Source of the DNA: Paramarasmius palmivorus
Lineage: Eukaryota > Basidiomycota > Agaricomycetes > Agaricales > Marasmiaceae
Reading direction: 5' to 3'
Length of the DNA stretch: 64,000 nt
Assembly: GCA_037176845.1 (NCBI GenBank)
Contig: JAYKXP010000087.1
Coordinates: 1-64,000 of the forward strand
Shown: positions 34,850-45,900 of the stretch, one piece after another
Layout: each line of letters starts with the position of its first letter
Position numbering within the stretch: the stretch's first letter is position 1
Notes under the pieces: generated by a model
The model's input: only the letters and a program-made list of their open reading frames with translations
Database searches by the model: none
Told to the model about the DNA's origin: nothing
Program-made: the position numbers and the translations under genes

Positions 34850-37800
34850 ACTGTACAGTATAGCATCGATGCTCCGGTCTAAGTGTACACGATACTGACT
34901 CTGTGAATCAAATTTTTTCTTGTTCATATTCTTGCATTGATCTAGTTTCCTGACCCTGCGAAATGAAGCAGTTAAGCTTGGTGTAGTTTGCCAGATCCTT
35001 AACACGCATGCGCACCTTTGTCCGTGGAGGTACAGCCCATTGTTGACTCGGAGATGACCCAAATGAATGCTTAAAATCCTAAGCTTCGAGGACGGAAGTT
35101 GTGATACGATTTACATAGTTACGGAATTTGAATTCTTACGAGCTGAATTATGGACCCTAGAAAACACATGTGGAAATGAAATCGCATCTTGAGCTCCCGC
35201 GAGAGCTCAGGCGTGTAGCTGTGCTCCGGAAAGTTGTTCAAGCGTGTTGCTGAGATCAAACGTGGAATATATACTTATGTTGACATTTAATTATGCATGC
35301 ATTGGGAGAACGGTAGTGTGAGCTTCGGAGAAAGTGACGGAAATCGCCGTGGACAACGCGAATCGCACCTTGACCTCGTTCTGCTATGTTCATCTTCCTT
35401 CTTCGACTTCCGGTCGTCCTTCAAGCCGTCTCTTCGACATTTTGCTGGACGAAAACTACCGAGTGAACCCCACGAGTTATCTTGACGACCATCTGAACCT
35501 TCAGAGCGTCAAAACAAGTAAAAAAGCAATCACCCATATCATCTTACTACGCGTTAGTCTGACCTACCTTTTCCATTCCAACAAGCTAACGAATGAAACC
35601 ACCTCTAGACATCTAGAACGAGATTTTCTTTTCACCTTTGGTTTTCGGTGATTTTCCGGGTCAGGATTATCGTTCCATTCGACAAATTTCACAGACCGGG
35701 TTTGGATTTGGGAACACCGGCAGGGACGAAAGCTCAAATACTGGGCTTCCTGTGATGTGCTGAAAAGTATCTGATCTATATCATGTTCAGGTGAGTGCTT
35801 TCGTAGTCCTGTTTCTTTCCAAATCAGAATGTTTTGCTGACCTTGTGTCGTCGACAGTGACCGCTTTAAATAATCCAACCCCTGGTTCTCCTGCAAGCTT
35901 CTTCTGGGCACCTAGAAACCAGCTTCGCGCTTTCTTTCCATCCGTTTTGGGTTCCCGTACATCCGGCGCCTGTACCTACCTCATCCGGCCCTTGCTGGGA
36001 TTTTGAAGCTTTGAAGCTTCAAGTTCTTATACCACCACGCGAAACATTGAGTAGAGTGAACTCAGGATCGTTGGTTGTTTCCTTCACCTGGTGCCCCAAG
36101 ATACTCAGACCCTAAACGTACATCGCACGGCGCTCTTTCGAAGTTGCCCCCATGTCATCCACAAGCGCTGTGAATGTCATTTTTCCTGTTCGCCATGCGG
36201 CATGACTCACAGCAATACATTGATATCGATATCATTTGTTCACGCGCTCAACGTCCGACTGCTGTGTGAGAACAGCCTTGGGGTGAACATGTGCTTTACA
36301 CGCGCACATCTTGACCCTCAACCACCACCTTCCCAATGTCGTTCGAAGGATGCTCCCACATTACTATTAGCGGCGGAACCTTTTCAGTTGTTGCGGGTAA
36401 TCAGCACAATCATGGCTTAGGCGCTGCCCGAAGAGGTTCAGTACATCTCATGGATCCAAGCCAAGAGGGACAGTTGGAGACTCTAGCTCAGGTATGTCAA
36501 CGAATTCTGGTTGTGTCCATAATACTGAATTACATGCTCCAGTATCAAGAACTCAAGACGGGAAATATACGGCTCCGGCGGAAGATCGCAGAGAGTGAAG
36601 TGGACAACACGGGCTGGAAAAAATTGGACGCCCGTCGAATCATTCATGCTGCTACGATTCGCGGCGAAGACAAGGAAGAAGAATTCTTACATGTTCAGTA
36701 CACAGGTTCCGACGCTGTTCAGGCGAGGTTGCTTCTCATTCCCATATTCGCCGGTGCTGACTGCTCTCCATTCATATAGGTCTATAAGCAAGATCTAAAG
36801 GCCTTCTCTGCTGTCAAGTTAGCCAGCTGATTATGCATCTTTTAAAGCTCACACTTCATATTTCAGGAATATCAACTATGTCCAGCTTTTTGGATACAGT
36901 AGCTCAAATGCTATACCCTCACTTGTGTTCTATGACGGTGAGAAGAACGACACCCTCGTTGTAGGATTGTGCTGACTTGTGTGTAGCACTCGTCCCGGTG
37001 TCGCATGTATTTGAACGGAACAGGTTCTCAGCGCTCTTATATTCATATTTCAACTATGTATGTTCTATTTTTTCTTCTACTTGTCGTGATAATCATCTCC
37101 CTTCTATAGGCTTGCCTAGCGCAAGGAATAGATGCCGAAACGGTGCGCCTACCCATCTAGGATAAACCTTTGACACTCAAGTTGGGCTTTTAGCTCTTTC
37201 GTGAACTATGGATCGAACCAAGGACTGGCACGTTATGCAAAGGGCCATACGTCAAGGATTCCTCCACCACCCTTTACGAGGTCTGGCCAGGGGCAACTCT
37301 CGAACTTCCCAGTAGCGATCATCATTCCCTCGACCTCCAGACCTACAACAACACCAGCACTCTTTTCCAATACCTCATCGGAATTCTTCCCATACGCAAT
37401 ATCATCCAAGGAATCCACCGGTCCACCAGACTATCCCCAGAGTGGCCCAACAACAAAGATGCCAAACTCATCCTCTCATCTCTCCCTGGCACAATTTACC
37501 ACAGAACAACTGGAGAGGTTATCACTTGCTACCCAGGAGACAGAGATCAATGGTATTACTACCCCTGGAAGGAGGATTTTCACATACCAGATGCTATGCG
37601 AGAAAACACACTCGTGATGGATGATAGATCAGTGAGGTGCGTTTGAAATGGTGTCAAAGTGGTTATTTGGGCTGATGATTGGGGGTATAGGTTTATGTTG
37701 ATGCCAGCAGACATTGCCAGCATCAAGTTGTTTGATTTGTATTATGATTTGCGGCCTGGGGGTGTGTGGAATTCCTTTGTGGATTCGTGGGTGTCACAGG

Positions 37801-39602
37801 CACATGAGATTTTCAGCCAGCTTGGGATTGAAGAGGGTGAATGGGGGGAGTATTGTGAGTTTATTGTGGTTCTTGTCAGAGTTCCGGTACTGATTGATGT
37901 ATACCAGCTGCCCTGCAAGATTTTTACCTTCAGTTTCAACATGAACAGGATGAAGAAGGATCACATACACCCACTGACACCCCCACTGACACCCCGGTAT
38001 ACCTCTTCATCTGGCCAGTACCCTGCCCCTCCAATGATGAGAACGAGTGGGATGCTTGGCTGGGAGGGAGGTGGTACTATTGGTCACTCAACTCCGCTGG
38101 GAAAGAGGAGATGTCGGAGGGTGAGCAGCGGAGGTTGGGCCTTCCATCGTTCAAGACTTCTATTGAAGTATGGCATACCTGGTGGGATCGCGACACCCAT
38201 GATGCAATCAAGATGCTCAATCATCATGAAGGGTTTGATCCCACGTCAATGGATTTGGCACAATCTCTTGGGCATACGATTCTTGAAGTTGTTGGTGATG
38301 GGCGTTTCGAAGAGGTCAAAGATGATTTCCCTGTTCTTCCTTTGATGCATAACTCTAACACAGAGTATTTACAAGATGAGGAGACAGAAGATACGGCCAG
38401 CGTTACCACCGACGGTGAGGGCATGAGTGTCAATGTTGAAACCACTGTAGACACCCATTTCGGGCCTGCAGCTGATGCAGCCCATGTGGTGGATGTACAT
38501 ATCGAACTCATGCCCAAGCCCCCTTCCAACTCCAGAAAATCATGGATACGACGGCTGAAGGTGTGGTTTGCTCAGCGCTTTGGACATCGAAAGCAGAAGA
38601 TGTCGTCTTAAACACTCTTGTTCATGTTTCTATCATGTTCTGTGTTGCATCAGTTTGTTTTAATTGGCCTAATTATTATATGTACACTCTGTAAGTGTAG
38701 TGGTAGTGTAAATTAACAGTTTGTATACTTGCGACAGACGAAGATCATGAATGGTATATGAGATGACTGATATCCATGCTGAGGTGTTGTAGTCGCTCCC
38801 ATGCACACATGCAAATCCAACCTGTCACCCTTTCATCAACTTCACCCACATCCCCAGAAGCTCCGGCGATAGCCCATAACCCATCTTTATCAATGCCCCT
38901 GACTTGAATACCTGCACGTGTAATCGTTCCTTGAGTTTAGGTTTGGTAATTTGTGTAGGCATGAAATCATTGATAGCGGCGGAGAGTGCTGGACAGGATG
39001 GGTAGAAGCCGTGGTTATACCTGGTGTGTGGGTATGGGTATGGGATGTTGAGTTTGGCAGGGGATACAGGGCGTAATTTTGAGGTAGCGCCGAAATAGCA
39101 AGAAGGGAGAGGCAGTGTGGGCTCTGGAGGTGGGACTGAAATGTAGCCTTTGGTTCTAGTGCGCGTAGAGAGGGAATAGAACGATGCATAGGTTGAAGAT
39201 TGAGCATTTTGATTTCGTAGGGTGACCAAGGCTGCGGCATGTACATCTGGAACCTGATATGAGGCTGGTCAACGTCTACGCAGTGACGACGTTGTGAGAG
39301 CAAGGAATGAATCAAAGAGCTGAAAACGCACCTTTTCTTTATTTAATCAGCCTGCAAATCCCCACTCTGAGCACCGAAAGAGGTTGGGGTATCGAGGTCA
39401 AAGGCATGCTGCGTGGTGTTGCCCTGAGAGATGGGCTGAGCGTGCTACCAGGGATGTGATGGAGAAACGCGTACCTATGGTGAGGTTGAATAAGATGAGT
39501 GTATGGCAAATTGAGAATCTTGACGGCGCATTGGATGGACAAGAAGTGGTGGTCAAAGTGTGAGTGTCCTGCCGCCGGCGCTTCTCTTCTCACAACGACC
39601 AC
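34850..39602. repeat. Segmental duplication, partner of 50900-55618
   Basis: About 4.7 kb shared in order and orientation with 50.9-55.6 kb. Shared landmarks are the GTAGTTTGCCAGATCCTTAA block (34.98 and 51.01 kb), the CATCGCACGGCGCTCTTT block (36.12 and 52.13 kb), the nine-exon gene, and minus-strand blocks at 38.8-39.6 and 54.8-55.6 kb. Even the introns are alignable. Confidence 0.85.
36336..38611 (+). CDS. Agaricomycete protein with kinase-N-lobe-like segment, intact copy
   Basis: Nine exons keep phase: 36336-36491, 36543-36722, 36780-36817, 36867-36937, 36987-37057, 37110-37142, 37194-37636, 37691-37854 and 37908-38611, giving 619 aa. The start region HITISGGTFSVVAGNQHNH is typical of many mushroom-fungus proteins. 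Residues about 85-165 (LDARRIIHAATIRGED... then QLFGYSSSNAIPSLVFYD and LVPVSHVF) resemble a kinase N-lobe, but I see no catalytic loop, so it is probably not an active kinase. Later come ELWIEPRTGTLCKGPY, WVSQAHEIFSQLGI and a C-terminal WYYWSLNSAGKEE...LGLPSF block, then a basic end. Intron 2 begins GC, not GT. Function unknown. Confidence 0.8.
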
Positions 39603-39708
39603 TGTCACAGATTTCGGCCTAAGCCCCTGTGATATATCTTATCTGTGCCATATCATTATCGTATCATCTCTAGATTAGATTATCTATGGACTCATTCTAG
39701 ATTATTCC

Positions 39709-39746
39709 AGAAGGTTCTATGGCTAGAACATCCTAGAATGTTCTAG
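39709..39746 (+). promoter_or_regulatory. Possible heat-shock-element cluster in the LTR
   Basis: GAAGGTTC (39710-39717), GAA (39726-39728) and GAATGTTC (39736-39743) fit the nGAAnnTTCn pattern bound by heat-shock factors. This is about 210 bp upstream of the TATA box. The same array is in the 3' LTR. Confidence 0.4.
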
Positions 39747-39951
39747 CAACTCTGACTCATTAGATATTACGCTTTACTCATTAGATATTACGCTTATGAC
39801 TCGTATTACTCAGAATATGCTAGGCATTACTCAGATTCTACTTGGCATTACTCAGAATACGCTTGGCTATTGTACGCTTTAGGAAAGTCATCACCTGATG
39901 CTAAGCCTTTTGGCAGGGTGTAGCATAACATACATAAATAGTTTCCACATG

Positions 39952-39986
39952 TATATAAGGAGGCTAGTCTGAGTCCTAAGAACTCA
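39952..39986 (+). promoter_or_regulatory. LTR core promoter: TATA box and inferred RNA start
   Basis: TATATAAGG at 39952-39960. An RNA start near 39986 is inferred because AGACTCAATAA at 39986-39996 is the exact complement of the primer site, and the 34-bp spacing from the TATA box is normal. Confidence 0.6.
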
Positions 39987-40089
39987 GACTCAATAACATC
40001 TGTGCTTCTATAGCAACATCTCTTTTCTAAACACCTACTATTCTCCAACACCTGCAACACCTAACTAGGTGAGTATTAGATTTGTGATA

Positions 40090-40622
40090 GTTTATTGAGT
40101 CTTGCTTCTTTGCCTGCTGTTGTCGTTAGAGACAGCAGGTTGGCCTTTTGTTTTGCAGGTCTGGTCTTTGTTGTCATTAGGCTCTGGGGGCTTTACTATT
40201 CTCTTTGGGTTCTGGGGGCTCTGACTCTGTTGCCGCAAGGAACAGTTGTCTTTTACTTGGGAAGCACCTACAAAACTCAATGGATTTATTCTGTTGAGAG
40301 GGTGGCTCATTGAGTGGCCACATGCTGACCTTGTTGCTGGACCCTAGGCGTAAGGGGTGCTCACTGCTTCATGCAACCAGAACTGTGTCCATCATGTATT
40401 TGTTTTTAACAATGACGATGGCCAGTAATGGGGTGAGGAGGATAGTGTGTAACACACATCCAAAAACCATTTGCTGCGTGGAAGGGACCACGTTGAGAAT
40501 TCCCCCCATCCTTCGACTTCAAGATCAAGACTTTGCGACACAACTGGTCGCTTTTCCCCTTTTCCCATTCTTGTACCTTGTCTGCTGGAATAGAGACATT
40601 GTACTTATGCCACCTGCCTAGT
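40090..40622 (+). other. Untranslated leader of the gypsy element
   Basis: 533 bp between the LTR and the first good ATG. Apart from the primer site I see no conserved feature. Confidence 0.6.
40092..40102 (+). other. Self-priming primer-binding site
   Basis: TTATTGAGTCT, 2 nt after the 5' LTR, is the exact reverse complement of AGACTCAATAA at 39986-39996. There is no TGG start complementary to a tRNA CCA end. In Tf1 of fission yeast the first 11 nt of the RNA fold back onto a site just after the LTR and serve as primer; the length (11 nt) and placement agree. Confidence 0.75.
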
Positions 40623-41354
40623 ATGCCAAAAGTCACCAAGTCCAAGTCCAGCAAACGCTATATCGTTGCCACTTATGAACCTACCGGTCATTGGGAACGG
40701 ATTTACCGTGATCCAGAGATTCGGAAGCGTTTTGCCAATGTTGGAAAACCTCGGAAGACTATCCTACCACCTCCTATCGACCCTCCTGTCAACCGTCGAC
40801 ACCTCATTGAACGTATGGGATTGGAACTCCAAGCCCTAGAGCATGTCGATGAACTTGCCCTTCTTGCTCGTCTCACCAAACAGCTCTCCCTTGCTGAACG
40901 CATCTCACCTCCTTCTACCACTGAAGAGGACGTCGAAACAGAGTCCTCCTACTACCCATATACCCCTGGACCACCACCACCACCTTCTCTTCACTTTCGG
41001 AAAACCAAGATCCTCAACCGCATCAAGGAGTATCGTCATATGCTCCAGCCGGTAAAGGTACGGCTTGACCCGCTCTTCACAAAGCTCAACCAAGTGGAGG
41101 AAGAGGAACATCTGGGACATGCCGTCAGGGTGCCCAGAGAGGTTCGGGATGTTCTTTGGAGTTGGTGGAATGATTTTGAAGATTTGTATGAGGCATTGGA
41201 AGATAAAGGTCACAAACTCACTAACAAACAGTGGAGGAACCTTAAAGGAGCACTAAAGAAGATTGGAGGAGTGTCTTTAGAAGGACTTAGCCATAGATTA
41301 GAAGACATTTGTAAAGAACTTGCGGGTTTGAACATTACATTCCCCAAAGTCTAA
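40623..41354 (+). CDS. Extra ORF upstream of gag in the gypsy element
   Basis: 243 codons from ATG 40623. The frame is open further upstream but without an ATG. The protein starts very basic (MPKVTKSKSSKRY), has a Pro-rich middle (PGPPPPPSLHF) and a charged, helical second half (VRLDPLFTKLNQVEEEEHLG; DVLWSWWNDFEDLYEALED). I see no zinc knuckle, protease or enzymatic motif and recognise no family. It lies 98 bp before gag in a different frame. It could be an accessory or nucleic-acid-binding Gag-like protein. The frame is intact in an otherwise intact, recent element, which argues that it is used. Confidence 0.7.
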   Translation: MPKVTKSKSSKRYIVATYEPTGHWERIYRDPEIRKRFANVGKPRKTILPPPIDPPVNRRHLIERMGLELQALEHVDELALLARLTKQLSLAERISPPSTTEEDVETESSYYPYTPGPPPPPSLHFRKTKILNRIKEYRHMLQPVKVRLDPLFTKLNQVEEEEHLGHAVRVPREVRDVLWSWWNDFEDLYEALEDKGHKLTNKQWRNLKGALKKIGGVSLEGLSHRLEDICKELAGLNITFPKV

Positions 41355-41452
41355 AATACAATTCAATCTTGGGCTTAATACTGGCAGAGTGATTTAATTC
41401 ACCTCATGGATCAAGACTGCTGTTCAACCTAGCTAATATGTTTTGACTAGAA

Positions 41453-42916
41453 ATGGCAAACATTGTCTATGAACCATTTGAAGCTGACACTACATTGGCC
41501 GATATTCAGAACTGGGAGGAAATAATTAACACTGGAGTAGACTGGAATGCCACCCAATTTCCTGTAGAAAGTCGCAATCAACTGGGTCGTGTATTTAGAA
41601 ATGCACATACCACTACTCTAGCAACGTCCAAAAACTATATAGATGGACAAATTCAACGACTTTCTCAGTTCCTTGATGGAAGCTTCAGTACAGTATATGA
41701 TGAGGTCAATGCACTAAGGGTCCAGGTCAAGACATTATCTGACCTGGTTGGCATGCAGAGTGAGCTTCTTAGAAATTATAAAGCCCAACTCGACCAGCTC
41801 CCGGCGGAAGCGGGATCAGGATATAAAGCCTCTAAAGTGCCTGACCCACCATTCTTCTCAGGGTCTGACGATAAGACAGCCTTAGAAGACTGGCTGAACC
41901 AAATCGCCCTTTACTGTTCAGCTACAGGAACGATTACCGACAAGCAGATGATCATTGTTGCCCTTACCCGGCTCAAACATCCTGCTATCAAGTATATGAG
42001 AAAATACTATGTTCTCAATGCTCAGAAAAAGGACTTAGGACATTGGGAAGAGTTTGTCAATGAACTCAACAAGATCTATGGCAAGCGTGATGATAAAGAA
42101 GGCGCTAAAGCTGAGATCACCCAATTATGGTCTAATAAAACTCTGGCAAGCAAGGACTTCATCAAGTTCTCAGAACAATATCGTACTTTGGCACGACTTG
42201 TCGATTATGAGGATAAAATCCATATTGACAAACTGCGTGAAGTCATTCCTTCGGAGTTGAGAAATTCACTCCTTATGTACGAATTGTCTGACACTGCTCC
42301 CAAGGACTGGGATGCATACTTGGAATTACTGCTTCGAGCATACAGGACCTTGCATCCAGAAAAGGCAAAGGGTACTATATTTGGCAACAGCAATGGCAGT
42401 GGCAATAACAACAACAAGAATTCAGATCCAAATGCAATGGAGATTGACACGGCGAAAAAGAGCAAAGGCAAATCAACACAGGCTAATTCCCAGGAAGCAA
42501 AGAAGAAATTCTGCCAAATATGTGCCGGAAAGGGCTTTAAGGCAAAGTCGACTTCTCATAACACAGTTGACTGTTGGGATAAACCTGGAAATGAAGGCAA
42601 GAAACCTGCCCCAAAAAGCTCTACGTCGACTTCCTTTGGACAAGGGAATAAGGATAAACAATCAAACCAACCAGCCAAGAACACATTCAAGGCTCGGATG
42701 CTGGAGTTACTCCAGCAATTTGATGATGATGGCCCAGCGTCCCCAGCTGGAACCGTCAATGTCAACTCTGCGAGTATCGAGGAGATTGCCGAACCTGGAC
42801 CTTCCGAAACGGGGGTAACTGTGGAATTCGATGAACCACAGGCAGGGCCTAGTAAACCGACGGGTCAGAAGAAGGCAAATCGGCGCTTCAACGTGGATTT
42901 TCCGAAGGGACTGTAG
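41453..42916 (+). CDS. Gypsy Gag protein
   Basis: 487 aa from ATG 41453 to TAG 42914-42916. The N-terminal part is helical. A Retrotrans_gag-like capsid segment (WLNQIALYCSATG...; LTRLKHPAIKYM) lies at about 145-300. A basic, Asn/Lys/Ser-rich region precedes a zinc finger CQIC...H...C at residues about 354-374. The spacing CX2CX11HX4C is longer than the usual retroviral knuckle. The C-terminus is acidic. The pol frame overlaps the last 60 nt in the -1 register. Confidence 0.88.
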   Translation: MANIVYEPFEADTTLADIQNWEEIINTGVDWNATQFPVESRNQLGRVFRNAHTTTLATSKNYIDGQIQRLSQFLDGSFSTVYDEVNALRVQVKTLSDLVGMQSELLRNYKAQLDQLPAEAGSGYKASKVPDPPFFSGSDDKTALEDWLNQIALYCSATGTITDKQMIIVALTRLKHPAIKYMRKYYVLNAQKKDLGHWEEFVNELNKIYGKRDDKEGAKAEITQLWSNKTLASKDFIKFSEQYRTLARLVDYEDKIHIDKLREVIPSELRNSLLMYELSDTAPKDWDAYLELLLRAYRTLHPEKAKGTIFGNSNGSGNNNNKNSDPNAMEIDTAKKSKGKSTQANSQEAKKKFCQICAGKGFKAKSTSHNTVDCWDKPGNEGKKPAPKSSTSTSFGQGNKDKQSNQPAKNTFKARMLELLQQFDDDGPASPAGTVNVNSASIEEIAEPGPSETGVTVEFDEPQAGPSKPTGQKKANRRFNVDFPKGL

Positions 42917-45900
42917 AGGAGATCGTCTGTGATCTACAGTCTGGAAATCGTATACTTACTGTCGGAACTGAGCATGATTCAGTTAAAGTAGCATTGGAAT
43001 CTTGTACTAGTAATGTAGCTCGCAACAAGAAATTTTCATTTAGAATTCCAGTGACACTTTGGGTATACGGAGTAAAAGTGCAGACCGAGGCTCTCGTTGA
43101 CTCTGGGGCCACAACAAATTTCATCGATAAACGTTTTGTTGAAAGAAACCACCTGGTAACAAATAAATTGGCAACTCCGTATGAAGTACATAATGCGGAT
43201 GGAACACCCAACGTTGCAGGACGTATCACTGAGTATGTTCGTGCTTATCTTCAGATTGGCACGCACAAGACAGTCCATTATCTCTTTGTTACCAACTTAG
43301 GAGATAAGGAGATGATGATTGGGTATTCATATCTATACAAACATAACCCAGAAATTGACTGGCAATCAGGAGAATGGGCGTTCACCAGGTGTCCAGAGAC
43401 ATGTGCCACAGGAGTCCGTAAAATAGAAGTTGTCGAAGCTGGAGCCGACGAGCTCGACGAACTTGAAGATGAAGAGGATTTGCCATGGATACCTTCACTG
43501 GATGAAATAGGATCAGAAGACATGGTTAATCCTTATATTAATTGGGTTGATATCAATGACCCAGATGACTGCCAACAAGCTAAAGTTATCGCTACCATGT
43601 TTGATGATAAAGACATGGAAGAGGTACTTGACGATACTGACGAGGACACCATAAAATGGAAGTCCCTTGTACCCGAATGGTTACATGACCATGGTAACGT
43701 CTTTTCGAAAAGAAAGTCAGAGCGAATGCCGGAACGAAAACCATATGATCATCCTATTGACTTTGTGGAAGGCGCAAAGCTTCCTCGTCCGGCTAAGCTA
43801 TATCCGCTATCTCCAAAAGAACGGAACTCTTTGGATGAATGGATTGATGAAGAACTCCGCAAAGGCTACATTCGACCCTCAAAGAGTCCTGTAGCAGCAC
43901 CTTTCTTCTTTGTCAAGAAGCATGATGGATCATTACGCCCAGTTATGGACTACCGAGCACTCAATGATGTTACTATCAAGAACCGCTATCCAATTCCCAG
44001 AATCTCAGATCTGATTGATGCACTTAGCAATGCTTCAATCTTTACCAAGATTGACCTCCGATGGGGATATAATAATGTCCGCATACGAGAGGGAGATGAG
44101 TGGAAAACAGCATTTATCACCAAGCGGGGACTATTTGAGGCTACGGTTATGTACTTTGGGTTCTCCAATGCACCTGCCACATTCCAAGCAATGATGAATG
44201 ACCTTTTAGGTGATCTCATTCGGCAAGGACAAGTCATGGTGTATCTGGATGATATCCTCATCTTTGGAAATGACAAGGAGGAACATCGGAAACTTGTCAG
44301 AGAAGTGCTGAAAAGGCTTCAAGACAATGACCTCTATGCCAAAGCAGAAAAGTGCTTCTTTGAAAAGGACAGCATTGAGTATCTTGGTATGATTATTTCA
44401 AAGGGTCATGTTTCGATGGATCCAAAGAAAGTTGCGGGTGTTCTTGAGTGGCCAGTACCAACTAAGGTCAAACATGTTCAAGCTTTCTTAGGCTTTGCAA
44501 ATTTCTATCGCAGGTTCATCAAGGACTTTGCCAAGATTGCTAGGCCACTTACCAACCTCACCAAGAAAGGTCTTCCCTGGGCCTGGGACAAGGAGCAACA
44601 AGATGCATTTGAGGCGCTGAAACAGGCCTTTACATCAGCTCCAATATTAAGAATTCCGGATGACACTAGCCCTTTCCGATTATCAACGGATGCTAGTGAC
44701 TTTGCTATTGGTGCGGTGCTATCACAACTGGACCCAGTTGACAAACTGTGGCATCCAGTAGCATTCTATTCCAAATCGCTCGATGTACATGAACGCAACT
44801 ATGAAATCTATGATAAAGAACTACTTGCAATCATTAGAGCACTGGAAGAATACCGACACTACTTAGAAGGACATCCAGAGAAATTCGAAATATGGTCAGA
44901 TCATCAAAACCTGACATACTTTAAGTCTGCCCAGAAACTAACAAGGAGACAAGCGAGATGGGCTCTGTTCCTCACGCGATTCAACTACTCTTTACACCAC
45001 AAGCCAGGAAAAACAATGCAAGCTGAAGACCCTCTGTCCAGGAGGCCAGATCATGAGGAGGGGGTAAACCTCGATAACCAAGACCAAATTTTGCTCAAAC
45101 CTGAATTTTTCGCCATTCAGGCTATCGAGGCTGCTCATGAATCGCCTGTCAATGACGATCAGATCCTTAGAGAGGTCAAAGAGGCTTTACTATCTGATGA
45201 AGTCACAAAGGACTATAAGTCACTTCTAAACTCAGGACCAAGAGAGTTTAAGAAATCTCTAGAAGAATGGAATTATGAAAATGGCCTACTTCTGTATCGA
45301 GGCAAAGTTTATATTCCCCAAAGCACAAACGACCACCTACGTCGACGAATTGTTCAGATCCACCACGATATAACATCAGCAGGACACCCAGGAAGGTGGA
45401 AAACATATGAGCTTGTATCAAGAAACTATTGGTGGCCAGGGATGTCTATCTTTGTGAAGAACTATGTGAAAGGTTGTGATACGTGTCAGCGGATGAAAAA
45501 TCGCCCACAGCAACCTTATGGTTTACTGCAACCCAATGAGGTGCCTAACGGACCTTGGGAAATTATTACAGTTGATCTTATTACTCAGTTACCGGAGTCA
45601 TTTGGCTTCAATGCTATCTGTGTGGTAGTTGATCGATTGACTAAACGAGCGCACTTCTTCCCCATTACCAATGAGTTCAGTGCTAAGGACCTAGCTCGGT
45701 TGTTATACGATCGTATCTATCCTCTGCATGGACTTCCATTACAGATCATATCTGATCGGGGACCACAGTTTGCTGCTGAACTGTTCCAAGAATGGTGCAA
45801 CCTACTTGGCATACAGTCAACAATGTCAACAGCATATCATCCACAAACAGATGGTCAAACTGAACGAGTCAATCAAACTCTGGAACAATACCTTCGCTGC

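Larger units (their letters stand above)
32945..39602. repeat. Duplicated unit, long copy 3 (carries the intact kinase-like gene)
   Basis: It starts with the CATGTCGTCCAAAGCG variant of the first exon, closest to the copy at 58.65 kb, and contains the spliced gene model at 33403-34415. From about 34850 it is the segment shared with 50.9-55.6 kb, and it ends in the block split by the gypsy element. Between 34416 and 36335 I see only conserved exon-like fragments (e.g. IVPFDKFHRP at about 35.67 kb) and no complete gene. Confidence 0.6.
39603..40089 (+). repeat. 5' LTR of the gypsy element
   Basis: 487 bp. It contains a 20-bp direct repeat (CTCATTAGATATTACGCTT twice, about 39767-39806), GAAnnTTC elements (39709-39746), a TATA box and the predicted RNA start. 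Confidence 0.96.

Noticed and set aside
37201..37617. 138-codon plus frame (MNYGSNQGLARYAKG...)
   Set aside because: It is a shifted frame over exon 7 of the kinase-like gene; the conserved frame is LFRELWIEPRTG..., which splices in phase on both sides.
36336..38611. Active protein kinase
   Set aside because: Only N-lobe-like and hinge-like segments are seen; I find no HRD or DFG motif, so catalysis is not supported.
39848..40060. 70-codon minus-strand frame in the gypsy LTR, repeated at 46933-47145
   Set aside because: The identical copy exists only because the LTRs are identical; no start context or domain supports a gene.
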